Positions 9,757-18,011 of a stretch of DNA of 20,750 nucleotides are shown here, in pieces (the stretch's first letter is position 1; each line of letters begins with the position of its first letter). The stretch spans positions 6,304-27,053 of the forward strand of contig BRYA01000189.1 in NCBI GenBank assembly GCA_030267965.1, written 5' to 3'. The notes under the pieces were generated by a model. The model was not told where the DNA came from. It saw nothing but the letters and a program-made list of their open reading frames with translations, and did no database searches. A program made the position numbers and the translations under genes. The DNA comes from Triparma columacea. Taxonomy: Eukaryota; Sar; Bolidophyceae; Parmales; Triparmaceae.

Positions 9757-10093
9757 CGTTATTGCGGCGTTAGGAAAGGAGGTGGGGAAGTCAACAGAGG
9801 GGATGAGGACTCAAGCAAGGCACAGAGTTGTCCGAAGGTTGTCCTTCCAGCCACAGAGCAATTTCTTGGAAACCAAACAAACACACCTTACAGTTGTCGA
9901 AATCTCATTAATTTAGACATCTGAAGAGCCATATCGTCCAACTGTAACCTTCCTCCTCTATGTAAGTTATTCTCAAGCGCTGAAACAGCTAGAAGAGGCA
10001 AAATATCTCACATCGTCGCCCCCCCCTCCAATCTCGCAGCTTACTTTTACACCTTCTCCCCAACCTATATTCATCGCCTCAACCCTCTATACC
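9757..10093. promoter_or_regulatory. Divergent intergenic region between the large protein gene and eRF3
   Basis: These 337 bp hold both promoters. The eRF3-proximal 80 bp are pyrimidine-rich (ccccccctccaatctcg ... cttctccccaacctat), like a 5' UTR. A ctatgtaagttattctc stretch near 9957 resembles a splice donor, so a 5' UTR intron is possible but unproven. No TATA box stands out. Confidence 0.4.
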
Positions 10094-12417
10094 ATGCCTC
10101 TCAATCCTGCCGCAGGAGGCTTCAACCCTGGAGCTGCCTCGTGGACTCCTGGAGGTTCCAAGCCTGCCTTTGACAGTGCCCCTCCTAAGCCCCCGTTTGA
10201 TGCTTCCAAGCCTCCTCCCTTTGATGCCAGGCCGCCAAGTAAGCCCGCCTTCGACGCCAGGCCTCCTAGTAAGCCCGCATTTGATGCCACTCCTCCAACC
10301 AAGCCTGCCTTTGATGCCAGGCCGCCTACCTCAGTAAGCTCTGTCGGAATAAGCAGTAAGCCGGCCTCGATCTCCTCCATCGGATCCAGCAAGCCCGCGT
10401 CCATCTCTTCCATCGGAGCCAGCAAACCAGCCGCCAGCATTTCGTCCAAGCCTTCGGCCAGCATCTCCTCCAAGCCCCCTGCTTCCGCTCCCGATGCCGC
10501 TGAGGATGAAATCGACGAGTCCGACCCCCTTTTTGTCGCCATCCTCAAGATCGCCGAGGGCGACAAGGCCAAGGCCAAGAGGATGGTCAACGATCCTGAT
10601 TCCCTTCTCAAGTACCCTGAGATTGTCAAGCTCATGGACGAGACTGCTGCCTCCGACATGGTCACCGACGAGGTTGCCGCAGAGGTCGATGCCATGAAAA
10701 TTGACGGTGATTCCGCCCCCACCTCCACCGCTGCTGCCCCCATGGAGGAAGACGACAATGACGTCAAGGAGGCGGAAGTAGTTGCTGAGGAGGGCGATCC
10801 CCGGGAGCACATCAACCTCGTCTTCATCGGGCACGTCGACGCCGGTAAGAGTACCCTCTCCGGAAATATCCTCTACCTCACCGACAATGTCGACAAGAGA
10901 ACCATCGAGAGGTACGAGAGGGAAGCCAAGGACAGGAATAGGGAGAGCTGGTTCCTCGCCTTCATTATGGACACGAACGAGGAAGAGAGGGCCAAGGGTA
11001 AGACTGTCGAGGTCGGGCGAGCCTACTTCGACACCTCCCTGAAGCGCTACACGATCCTCGACGCCCCCGGACACAAGAACTACGTCCCCAACATGATCAT
11101 GGGAGCCTCACAGGCCGACGTGGGCGTTCTGGTTATCTCGGCGAGGAAGGGGGAGTTCGAGGCGGGGTTTGACAGGGGGGGGCAGAGCAGGGAGCACGCG
11201 ATGCTCTGCAAGACTTTGGGCATCTCGCACCTGGTTGTAGTCATTAACAAGATGGACGACCCGACGGTGGAGTGGAGGAAAGAGAGGTGAGCAGGAGAAG
11301 TTAGTGAGAAGTGGGGATGCCGAAGGGAAGCTGTCGGCAGCGTTTGAAGCACGGGAAACAAAAAAAAACCAATATTCGAAGGCAAAGGAAGCGCACACAC
11401 CCCGTTCCCCCAACCCACGCCAACGCCGTCGTTCTCACCGCCCCCCCCCCCAACCCACAGGTTCGATGAGTGCGTTACTAAGCTTCGACCCTTCCTTAAG
11501 AGCTGCGGTTATATTGTCAAGAAGGAGGTCAAGTTCCTCCCCATTAGCGGGCTGAGCGGGGCGAATGTTCTAAACGAGGTGGATGCCAAGGATTGCCCGT
11601 GGTGGAAGGAGAGCTACAGCAAGAGGGAGGTGAGGTCGGGGACTGGGGAGAAGGGTTGCATCAGGGGAGCTAGCGGATTAGTTTTTTGTTGTGTTGTCTT
11701 TCGCTAACTTCCTTTCGCTCCCCCCTTCCCCCCTCCTCCCAGAACAACACCGATAAACCCACCCTCCTCTCTCTGTTTGATAGCCTCGAGATATCTGGGA
11801 GAGAAAGGGACGGGCCTGTTACAATCCCTGTCCTCGATAGATACAGCGACAGGGGAACGATCGCCATGGGCAAGGTTGAGAGCGGGACCGTCAGGGTCGG
11901 TCAGAAGGTCATAATCATGCCCACCAGGAACACGTACAAGATCGAGGGGGTCTGGGCCAACGAGCTCCCAGTCAAGTGCGCCCGGCCGGGGGAGAACGTG
12001 CTGGTTAAGATAGGGGGGGCGGGAGTCGAGGACGTCCAGAAGGGCTACGTTATCTGCGACGCCAACGACCCCTGCAGGGCAGTGGACAAGATCATCTGCA
12101 CCGTGGCACTGGTGGACCTGCCGGAGAGCCTACCCATCTTCTCAGCCGGGACCACGGCCATCTTCCACTGCCAGTGCATCGAGGAGGAGTGCACGGTAAT
12201 GGAGATCTTCGAGACGACCAACAGTAGGGGCGTGGTTACGAAGAACGCGAAGTTCGCAAAGGTGGGGATGAAGGTCATCATGAAGCTGAGCCTGGCAAGG
12301 AGCATCCCGTGCGAGACGTTCGCGAACGCGCCGTTCCTGGGGAGGTTCACGCTCAGGAACGAGGGGAAGACCATCGCTATCGGGAAAATTACCAAGCTCC
12401 CTCCAAAGAAGGTTTAA
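10094..12417 (+). CDS. eRF3: Eukaryotic peptide chain release factor GTP-binding subunit eRF3
   Basis: Three exons, 10094-11286, 11461-11629 and 11743-12417, with introns of 174 and 113 nt, give 678 residues. eRF3 is the GTPase partner of eRF1 in translation termination. The GTPase core is complete: GHVDAGKS (246-253), the eRF3-type switch motif EERAKGKTVEVGRAYF, DAPGH (323-327) and NKMD (385-388). SGLSGAN and CPWW follow, then the two beta-barrel domains ending GRFTLRNEGKTIAIGK, the usual eRF3 C-terminus. GKTVEVGRA separates it from EF1A and Hbs1. The N-terminal extension starts with two overlapping PAM2-like motifs: LNPAAGGFNP (3-12) and FNPGAASWTP (10-19). These should bind the MLLE domain of poly(A)-binding protein. 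Next come Pro-rich repeats of SKPAFDARPP type (about 20-76), a Ser/Ile/Lys segment and an acidic stretch before the GTPase. The exon 1/2 join restores ER-FDEC, matching eRF3 order. Confidence 0.96.
10155..10333 (+). repeat. Tandem Pro-rich repeat in eRF3 N-terminus (SKPAFDARPP units)
   Basis: About 30-bp units of the type agtaagcccgccttcgacgc repeat with third-position differences and encode variants KPAFDSAPP, KPPFDASKP, PPFDARPPS, KPAFDARPPS, KPAFDATPPT and KPAFDARPPT. Synonymous drift between units points to protein-level constraint or age rather than fresh slippage. Confidence 0.8.
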
Positions 12418-12499
12418 GGAGGGGGGGATAGGAAGAAGTGAAGGGAAGTGAAGGAGGGGGGGAAATTAGGAGGGGGGGATAGGAAGAAGTGAAGGGAAG
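12417..12499 (+). repeat. 32-bp direct repeat in the eRF3 3' flank
   Basis: Two identical 32-bp copies, 12417-12448 and 12468-12499 (aggagggggggataggaaga...), lie 51 bp apart just after the eRF3 stop in purine-only DNA. The first copy starts on the last base of the stop codon. It is probably a local duplication in the 3' UTR. Confidence 0.85.
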
Positions 12500-12573
12500 G
12501 GGGTGGGGAGGGGGGGGAGTGACTGAATTAACTGTTCCTTGAAAGGCTTTCAGGGTTAAAAAAGACTCTCTTA

Positions 12574-14070
12574 TTAGGACCTCTCATCAAGCCAGGTCTT
12601 AATATCCCCAAACACCTTGTCTATATTCTCCTCCGGTTCCCCCGTTGTGAGCGTGTGCCACATGCCCTCGTATAGTTTGATGGTTTTGTCCTTGCTCTCC
12701 GCGCTATCGTGGAGCTGCTTGCTTAGGTCAGGGTCCGTTACCTTGTCCGCGTCCCCGTGTAGTACTATGAAGGGCTTGGAGAAGGTGTGGAGGGAGGAGC
12801 TTATCTTAGAGGTCGCGTCGAGGAGCTCCCTGGCTACGCAGAGACGGGGGAGACGGGTGTACCGGGAATTGGTTGACTCGGATAGTATTCTCTTCTCAGT
12901 TAGCTTAAAGCTGTTTTCGTTTACGCTCTTGCTAGGCGCCAGCGGCAGCATTCCCACGGCGTTGATCGTGCCTGGAGGGCCGACGACCTTGTAGAGGAGG
13001 TCAATGACAAACTGGGGGGGCTTGAGGTTCTCGTGGATTGCGCACATGGGGCAGATCAAGACGGCACCGGAAACGAGACTGGAGGACGAGGCGACAGTGT
13101 AGGCGACGGCACCACCCATGGACTCGCCACCAACGAACAGCTTTAGACCTTTGAAATTTTTTAAGTAAGTCTGGGGGAGGGGAGGGGAAGGGGATAAGGT
13201 GAGAGAAGCTCAAGGAGTGTGTGTAGCTATTTCCTTCCGCTTGCTAACTTCCGAATCGCTGTGTGTGTCCTTTAACCTCCCCTTCCCCCAAAATATCCCC
13301 CCCTCCCCCTCCCTCTCACCTCCTCCATGTAGTCCTTAACGTCCCCAGCCAGCCTGTCGAAGCTCCCGAATCCCACCAGCGTCCCGTCGCTCCTTCCGTG
13401 CCCCTCGTACTCCAGAGCCATTACCGCGTAACCCTCCTTTACAAGCCGTCTGTACTCAGCAGCCTTGAGCCAACTGGCCTGGTCGCCGTAGCCGTGGCAG
13501 TACATCAGAACGGCCTTGGGGGGACGGGAGGTTGGGGTGGATATGTAGGACATTAGGCACATGCCCCGGGAGTTTACCCAGTAGGACTCTTCGTAGGTTA
13601 CAGAGGAGGGGACGGCGAGCCAAGGGGGGAGGCCTTGGGACTTCATCTTAGACCACCATAAGCGACGGGCTGGGGCATCGTCGTTATTTAGGTTGGTGTA
13701 GGAGAGGAACTTGGAGGTTAAGAATGCGCCTGTTTGGTGGGGGGGTGTTGTTGGGGGAGTGAGGAGTGAGTATGTGTGAAAGGATGTGGAAAGGATGTTG
13801 AAAAGGGCATCCACAAAAGGGCATCTATCTACACATCGGATGACTTACATACTAATATCAATGGTGGCCAAATTGTAGCACTAGAAATGGAAGGGGGGGG
13901 AGTTAGGGGAGAAGTTAGAGGGGAAGAAAAGATATCGGGTCTTTGGGTTTGTTTCAAAAGGCAATTTGTACGCATTTCCGAGGTCTAACATTTACTCACA
14001 GACCAAACAATATAAATCCAGCTGTGAGTATCGTAGATTGTTTAAAGGTTGGATTGATAACAACCTCCAT
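12574..14070 (-). CDS. Membrane-anchored alpha/beta hydrolase, monoacylglycerol-lipase-like (4 exons)
   Basis: Four exons, inferred: 14070-14000 (71 nt), 13880-13849 (32 nt), 13729-13320 and 13170-12574, with introns of 119, 119 and 149 nt; all phases fit and give 369 residues. The last two exons encode a serine hydrolase of the monoglyceride lipase/lysophospholipase type: oxyanion-side CHGYGDQ, GHGRSDG, nucleophile elbow GESMGGA with Ser188, acid HGDADKVTDP with Asp313, and MWHTLTTGEP with His343. The triad is complete, so activity on acylglycerols or similar esters is expected from the family. The first two exons encode MEVVINPTFKQSTILTAGFI and on through LFGLATIWPPLILVCAF, a strongly hydrophobic N-terminal segment (about 12-38) that should anchor the enzyme. 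Without them the third-exon frame has no ATG until deep in the domain and starts in typical intron-end sequence. Terminal-exon calls are very firm; the first two are inferred. Confidence 0.85.
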
Positions 14071-14220
14071 TTTAGGGGAAAAGAAATGACCGAAAAATTC
14101 TGGAGTCTTCTGGACGATGCCCTCAAACCTCAAACAAGTGCAACTTAAGCTCATGACAACCAAAGAAAAAAGAAAGTTCCGAGCAAGAGTCCGAAATCCC
14201 GCATAACTGTATTGTTTCGT

Positions 14221-15411
14221 TCACTTCTTCTTACCCCTACCCTTCTTCCCCTTCTTCCCCTTCTTCCCCTTCTTGCCGTTCTTCCCCGTCGCAACTGCTC
14301 CTTCCGCTACTCCCACACCCGCTACTCCCACATCCGCTACTCCCACATCCGCTCCTCCCCCCTTCATCCCCTTCCCTGTCTTGGATCTTTTCTTGACCAT
14401 TGCCTCACTCTCCCCCCTTTCGTTCAGCGGTCCCGTGCATAGCACCTTGTGCTTCTTCCAGTGCTTTACCTGGCACTCAATCGAGCAGTAAGCGACGCTG
14501 CGACAGGGACACATTAGGAGCTTGTCACGCTCCTTGGCAGTTAAAGCCTCGCAAATGAAGCAGCAGAAGGGACGGCCTTGAAGGTAATGTTTCGTGATGT
14601 TGGCGATTGTAGGATCGCGTTTGGAAGGATGCCATGAATCGAATTTGTCTCGAACTACGTCGGAATCGGGCTTTCCGAGATGAAGAAATGCTGTGAACAT
14701 CTTTATTGCGACATCTCTACTAAGCTTAGGGTTTTCTCCTTTGCACGCTCTGCTGCACAACCTAAACACATTATCCACGTCGTTGGTGGTTGGAATAACA
14801 CCGCGCGTGAAAAATAGCCTGCATATGTCGTGTGCTCCATAACAGAAAGCAATTGTAAGTGGTGAAAAAACATCTCCATCAGGGTCAACCATTATCTTGT
14901 TCACATTTGCTCCATGATCGAGAAGTGCTATAGCCTGATCAATGTGTCCCATTTGAGCAGCAAGCATCAAAAGGTTGGTGGAAAGCTCTTCCTCAAACCC
15001 TTCGAATCGTAGGTCTATATTAGGATCAAGTCCATGTTTTAAGAGCAATCTCAAGATTGTTGGATTGTCACTATTCTTCATTGATACCTTTGCGGCCAAT
15101 TGCATGGCTGTCTTGTTGTCGAAACCGGCCTCTAAGGTAAGCTTGACCATCTCAACATTATCGTGACGAGAGGCGCTTGCGAGGACTGAAGCTACCCTCC
15201 ATTCCTCATCAACAACTCCTGAACAAACTCCGAACAAAACCTCAGGACCATGTTCCTTGGCATACCCCTTGATGCGATCCCAGTCTTGGTCACGAACAGC
15301 CCATTCCAAGCACAACTGTTGACCGTCTGTCAAATCGTCCCAACTATATACTGTCACATTTGTGGTCTCTGATGAATTGTGTGCCGATTGTACCTCTGAT
15401 TCTGATTTCAT
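14221..15411 (-). CDS. Ankyrin-repeat and MYND zinc-finger protein
   Basis: Single exon, 396 residues from the ATG at 15411. Ankyrin-type helix pairs run from about 70 to 205: SASRHDNVEMVKLTLEAGFD, NPTILRLLLKHGLDPN, NLLMLAAQMGHIDQAIALLD with HGANVN, and PLTIAFCYGAHDICRLFF. The MYND finger spans 284-325 with C284, C287, C301, C303, C309, C313, H317, H321 and C325 (YCSIECQVKHWKKHKVLC). Both modules bind proteins; partners are unknown. After the finger the tail has ADVGV repeats from 15-bp DNA units and ends in a Lys-rich GKKGKKGKK run, possibly a nuclear or RNA-contact tail. The gene lies 150 bp upstream of the hydrolase gene on the same strand and diverges from the pseudouridine synthase. Confidence 0.9.
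   Translation of the reverse strand: MKSESEVQSAHNSSETTNVTVYSWDDLTDGQQLCLEWAVRDQDWDRIKGYAKEHGPEVLFGVCSGVVDEEWRVASVLASASRHDNVEMVKLTLEAGFDNKTAMQLAAKVSMKNSDNPTILRLLLKHGLDPNIDLRFEGFEEELSTNLLMLAAQMGHIDQAIALLDHGANVNKIMVDPDGDVFSPLTIAFCYGAHDICRLFFTRGVIPTTNDVDNVFRLCSRACKGENPKLSRDVAIKMFTAFLHLGKPDSDVVRDKFDSWHPSKRDPTIANITKHYLQGRPFCCFICEALTAKERDKLLMCPCRSVAYCSIECQVKHWKKHKVLCTGPLNERGESEAMVKKRSKTGKGMKGGGADVGVADVGVAGVGVAEGAVATGKNGKKGKKGKKGKKGRGKKK
14239..14276 (-). repeat. 9-bp tandem repeat encoding Gly-Lys-Lys units
   Basis: About four units of cttcttccc on plus encode the GKKGKKGKKGKKG tail of the ankyrin/MYND protein on minus. Confidence 0.8.
14304..14348 (-). repeat. 15-bp tandem repeat encoding (A/G)VGVAD units
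   Basis: Three 15-bp units (ccgctactcccacay), the last two identical, encode the GVADV repeats before the Lys-rich tail of the ankyrin/MYND protein. A partial fourth unit follows. Confidence 0.85.
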
Positions 15412-15671
15412 TTTTGAGCGAACCTATCCCGAATGTAAGTTTATAGCGGCAAATTACGATGTGAAGGTGATCTGCAAATCCTTGAAGCTACTCCACTTAG
15501 GCAAAAAAGTCGTGTATGTGCTAATAATGGAGTCCAACAAAATTGCCACCATCACTTCCTCACTTCCAAAGTTCCAAAGTCCAAACTCTCCAAAAATCCA
15601 AAAGAAATCGTCAATTTATGACGATTTACGTCAATTGAAATACAATCGCCTCAATCTCCCTATAATACTCC
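15412..15671. promoter_or_regulatory. Divergent intergenic region, ankyrin/MYND gene and TruA-type gene
   Basis: These 260 bp separate the two start codons. The stretch is more A/T-rich than its flanks (for example 15535-15665), fitting a promoter region. I see no defined motif. Confidence 0.4.
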
Positions 15672-16643
15672 ATGCTTCGTCGTGTTTGTTGTTCCATAAC
15701 CTACGACGGTCGTCATTTCCTCGGTTGCTCTCCCCAGCCTTCTGATAACCTCGGAGGTCATCCTCCCCCCTCGACCTCCCCCCTCCCAACCCCCCCAGTC
15801 CGTTCCATCCACTGGTATCTAACGAAATCCCTAACCTCTCTCCTAAACTCCCCATCACACCACAAGTCCCTCTCCTTCTCCTCAAGGACGGACCGTTCAG
15901 TATCAGCCCTCCTAAACACCGTCCAATTCGACCTCCTCCACCCCACCTTCCCCCTCCGTTCCTTAGTCCCAGGTTGGAATCACCACCTCTCACTCATGAC
16001 CCCACACCTGGCTGTAATGCAGTGCCTCCAGGTACCCAAGGGTTGGTCAGCGAGATCGTCTGCGTATGAGAGGACGTACCAGTACCGTATATCGTACCCC
16101 TCCCCCGATCCTGATTCTCTTTATAGCGATAGCAGCGTTAGCTTGGTCTACAATTCTCGTGAACTTAGGCAGACCATAATATCTCCCGACCCTCTATCAA
16201 CCTCTCCAATCCTCCATCACCCAAATCCCCTGAATGTATCTTTAATGGTTGAAGCCGCCTCCTTAATGGTCGGTGATTACGACGGTAGGTGGTGTAGGGG
16301 TAAGAAGTGTAACTCCTATACTCATTACACAACCGTACATGACGTTCAAGTCGTAGAGGTAGGGGGAGGGGGGAGGGGTGGATTGAAGGGTACGGAGGGT
16401 ATGGAGGTATGGGGGAATAGGGAGGGGGGGAGGAGGGAGGTTTTGGTTAACGTTAGAGGTAGGAGCTTCTTGAAAAATCAGGTTAGGAACATGGTGGGAC
16501 TACTGGTTGCAGTGGGGGAGGGGAAGATGAGCTTGGAGGAAGTGGAGGGGATGGTGGGGAAATTAGATAGGAGGGGGGAGGGATTTAAGTGCATGGGAGG
16601 GGAGGGACTTGTGCTCAAGGAAGTTAGACACAGGTTCGATTGA
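15672..16643 (+). CDS. tRNA pseudouridine synthase, TruA family
   Basis: Single exon, 323 residues, starting MLRRVCCSITYDGRHFLGCS; YDGRHFLG is the family's N-terminal strand motif (YDGxxFxG). The catalytic Asp is D74 in SSRTDRSVSALLNTVQFDL, aligned with the usual GRTDAGVHA. Arg-Thr-Asp is kept, but the residues after it (RSVSA) differ from AGVHA. Downstream, SSAYERTYQYRISYP matches the TruA R-x-Y-x-Y stretch, and FLKNQVRNMVGLLVAVGEGK matches the conserved C-terminal F-x-x-x-x-V-R-x-M/I helix. The family isomerises uridine in the tRNA anticodon arm or elsewhere. Length is near bacterial TruA and human PUSL1, so an organellar or minor target is possible. A Gly-rich insertion near 238-265 comes from G-rich DNA. 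Confidence 0.88.
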   Translation: MLRRVCCSITYDGRHFLGCSPQPSDNLGGHPPPSTSPLPTPPVRSIHWYLTKSLTSLLNSPSHHKSLSFSSRTDRSVSALLNTVQFDLLHPTFPLRSLVPGWNHHLSLMTPHLAVMQCLQVPKGWSARSSAYERTYQYRISYPSPDPDSLYSDSSVSLVYNSRELRQTIISPDPLSTSPILHHPNPLNVSLMVEAASLMVGDYDGRWCRGKKCNSYTHYTTVHDVQVVEVGGGGRGGLKGTEGMEVWGNREGGRREVLVNVRGRSFLKNQVRNMVGLLVAVGEGKMSLEEVEGMVGKLDRRGEGFKCMGGEGLVLKEVRHRFD

Positions 16644-16801
16644 AAAGGCAAGATGGCGAGAGAGTAGGATGTTGTTGTTGATGTTTCGTATTAGAGATTG
16701 AAGACTTTTTTAGGGGGGGTGGGGGTTGTTACCCCACACACACACAGACGCCCCACCCCCACCCAACTCTCCCACCAGCAGCGTTTTCAAATATAGTTCG
16801 T
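16644..16801. other. Convergent intergenic spacer
   Basis: 158 bp between the stops of the TruA-type gene and the ubiquitin-like gene. It has a G-run/C-run pair: gggggggtgggggttgttaccccacac near 16712-16740 and ccccacccccaccc near 16751-16765, which could form a weak hairpin or serve both 3' ends. Confidence 0.4.
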
Positions 16802-17789
16802 TCAGTCCAAGCAGATAGCGTCATTCGGTGATGCCCCCCTTCCCTTTCCTTCCCCTCCCACACTATTCCCCCCCCCCCCGTTGACTTTGTCGTCCTTCTT
16901 CCTCTTCCCCCTCCCCCCCCCAACCTTCCCCCCCCCTCCCCCCGTCGTAGTCCCCTTGGGTGTCTGTGAAACGTCCAATACCTCTACCTCCTTATCGTCC
17001 TCATCATCATCCTCCTCCCCTATTCTACGTTTCTTCTTCTTCTCCGTCTTTTTTTTAGAACCACCGCCAACACACCGACCGGAGACTGGGGTGAAGGCGT
17101 GCATTACGGAGGAGTACTTACCGACACCGAGCTTGGAGAGGGAACGACCGAGCGTCTTTAACTCACGACCCATGAAGAACAACCTGAAGGGGGGGGGGAG
17201 GGGGGAGGGGGAGGAGAGGGGTGAGGGAACAGTGAAGTAGAAGTACAGCGAAACAGATACACAGCAAAGCTGGAGCGTTTAGCTTGCGCAGAGGGGGGAG
17301 AGAAGTTGGAGTAGGAGTACAAACAGAAACAAAGGTTTTGAGTGTTTTGTGTGTTTGCGTGTTTCCTCCACTTGTGTGACTGTGTGTTTCCTGAACTTGA
17401 GTGTTGTTGTTTCGTGTTTCGCGTTTCTTCGAGTGTTTCCTCCACTTCTACTTGTGTGACTTGAGTTGAGGAGTGAAGGGAGTCTCCCCTAGTGTGTTTA
17501 TTTCTTCTTACCTGAACTTTTCGATACCTAATTCCTCCTTAATCTCTTCACGTAACTTAGATAGATTAGAAGATAATGATATATCAAACTATGCAGTGTT
17601 TGAAGGGTGAGAAAATGGAATAAGAAAAGGAGGGGGGAGGCGAAGAGTCATTGATAATACCCTCTATTTGAGCCCCTTCGATGCCTTTTAAGCACAATAA
17701 CACAATAAAAGGAGTCTTTCTTTGACTCTACTTGTACTCACGTTAGTTCTCTGCGCATTCTCGCATTGTATGACGATAATCTCCACCAT
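16802..17789 (-). CDS. Ubiquitin-like domain protein with charged, Gly-rich tail (3 exons)
   Basis: Three exons, inferred: 17789-17742, 17588-17512 and 17183-16802 (introns 153 and 328 nt), giving 168 residues. The first exon begins at an ATG with no earlier in-frame ATG before a stop. Joined, residues 1-72 read as a ubiquitin fold in the right order: first strand MVEIIVIQC, second strand FDISLSSN, helix LSKLREEIKEELGIEKF, then RLFFMGRELK (compare ubiquitin's RLIFAGKQLE), RSLSKLGV (compare RTLSDYNI) and final strand SVMHAF. The exon 2/3 join AG|G makes the Arg of RLFF, which strongly supports the splice. There is no C-terminal di-Gly ending, so it is not a conjugated modifier. The tail is basic, then acidic (EEDDDEDDKEVEVLDVS, SIM-like), then Gly/Lys-rich, ending DAICLD. 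The exact family is unknown. Confidence 0.82.
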
Positions 17790-18011
17790 ATCTCCACTAG
17801 TTATTTTGCCCAAAAAATATCCATCTGAAGCTTCATCTTTTCCACACGCGACTTTTTCAGTTTTCAGATTTAATTCGAAGTTTTACAAAGTCAGCTATGT
17901 ACTAAAGGCATTGCGTTTTTCTTCAAAAACCAGGTCACATAAACATACAAACATTATCAACCTACAGGCATGCATATCACCACCTTGCATAAAAATTATC
18001 CCCTACGCTGT
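17790..18011. other. Spacer between two minus-strand genes
   Basis: 222 bp with the 5' UTR/promoter of the ubiquitin-like gene and the 3' flank of the rhodanese gene. An in-frame stretch upstream of the ubiquitin-like ATG stays open for 30 codons but contains no ATG and ends at a TAA near 17884, so it is not extended. Confidence 0.45.

Noticed and set aside
10087..10827. 246-codon minus-strand frame opposite eRF3
   Set aside because: It is the antisense of the repetitive eRF3 N-terminus; its Gly/Leu/Ala repeats mirror the Pro-rich repeats.
16610..16625. ggttcgatt, resembling a tRNA B-box
   Set aside because: It is inside the end of the TruA-type coding sequence and no cloverleaf can be drawn around it.
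17158..17445. 95-codon minus-strand frame
   Set aside because: Lies mainly in the second intron of the ubiquitin-like gene and reads through its pyrimidine tract.
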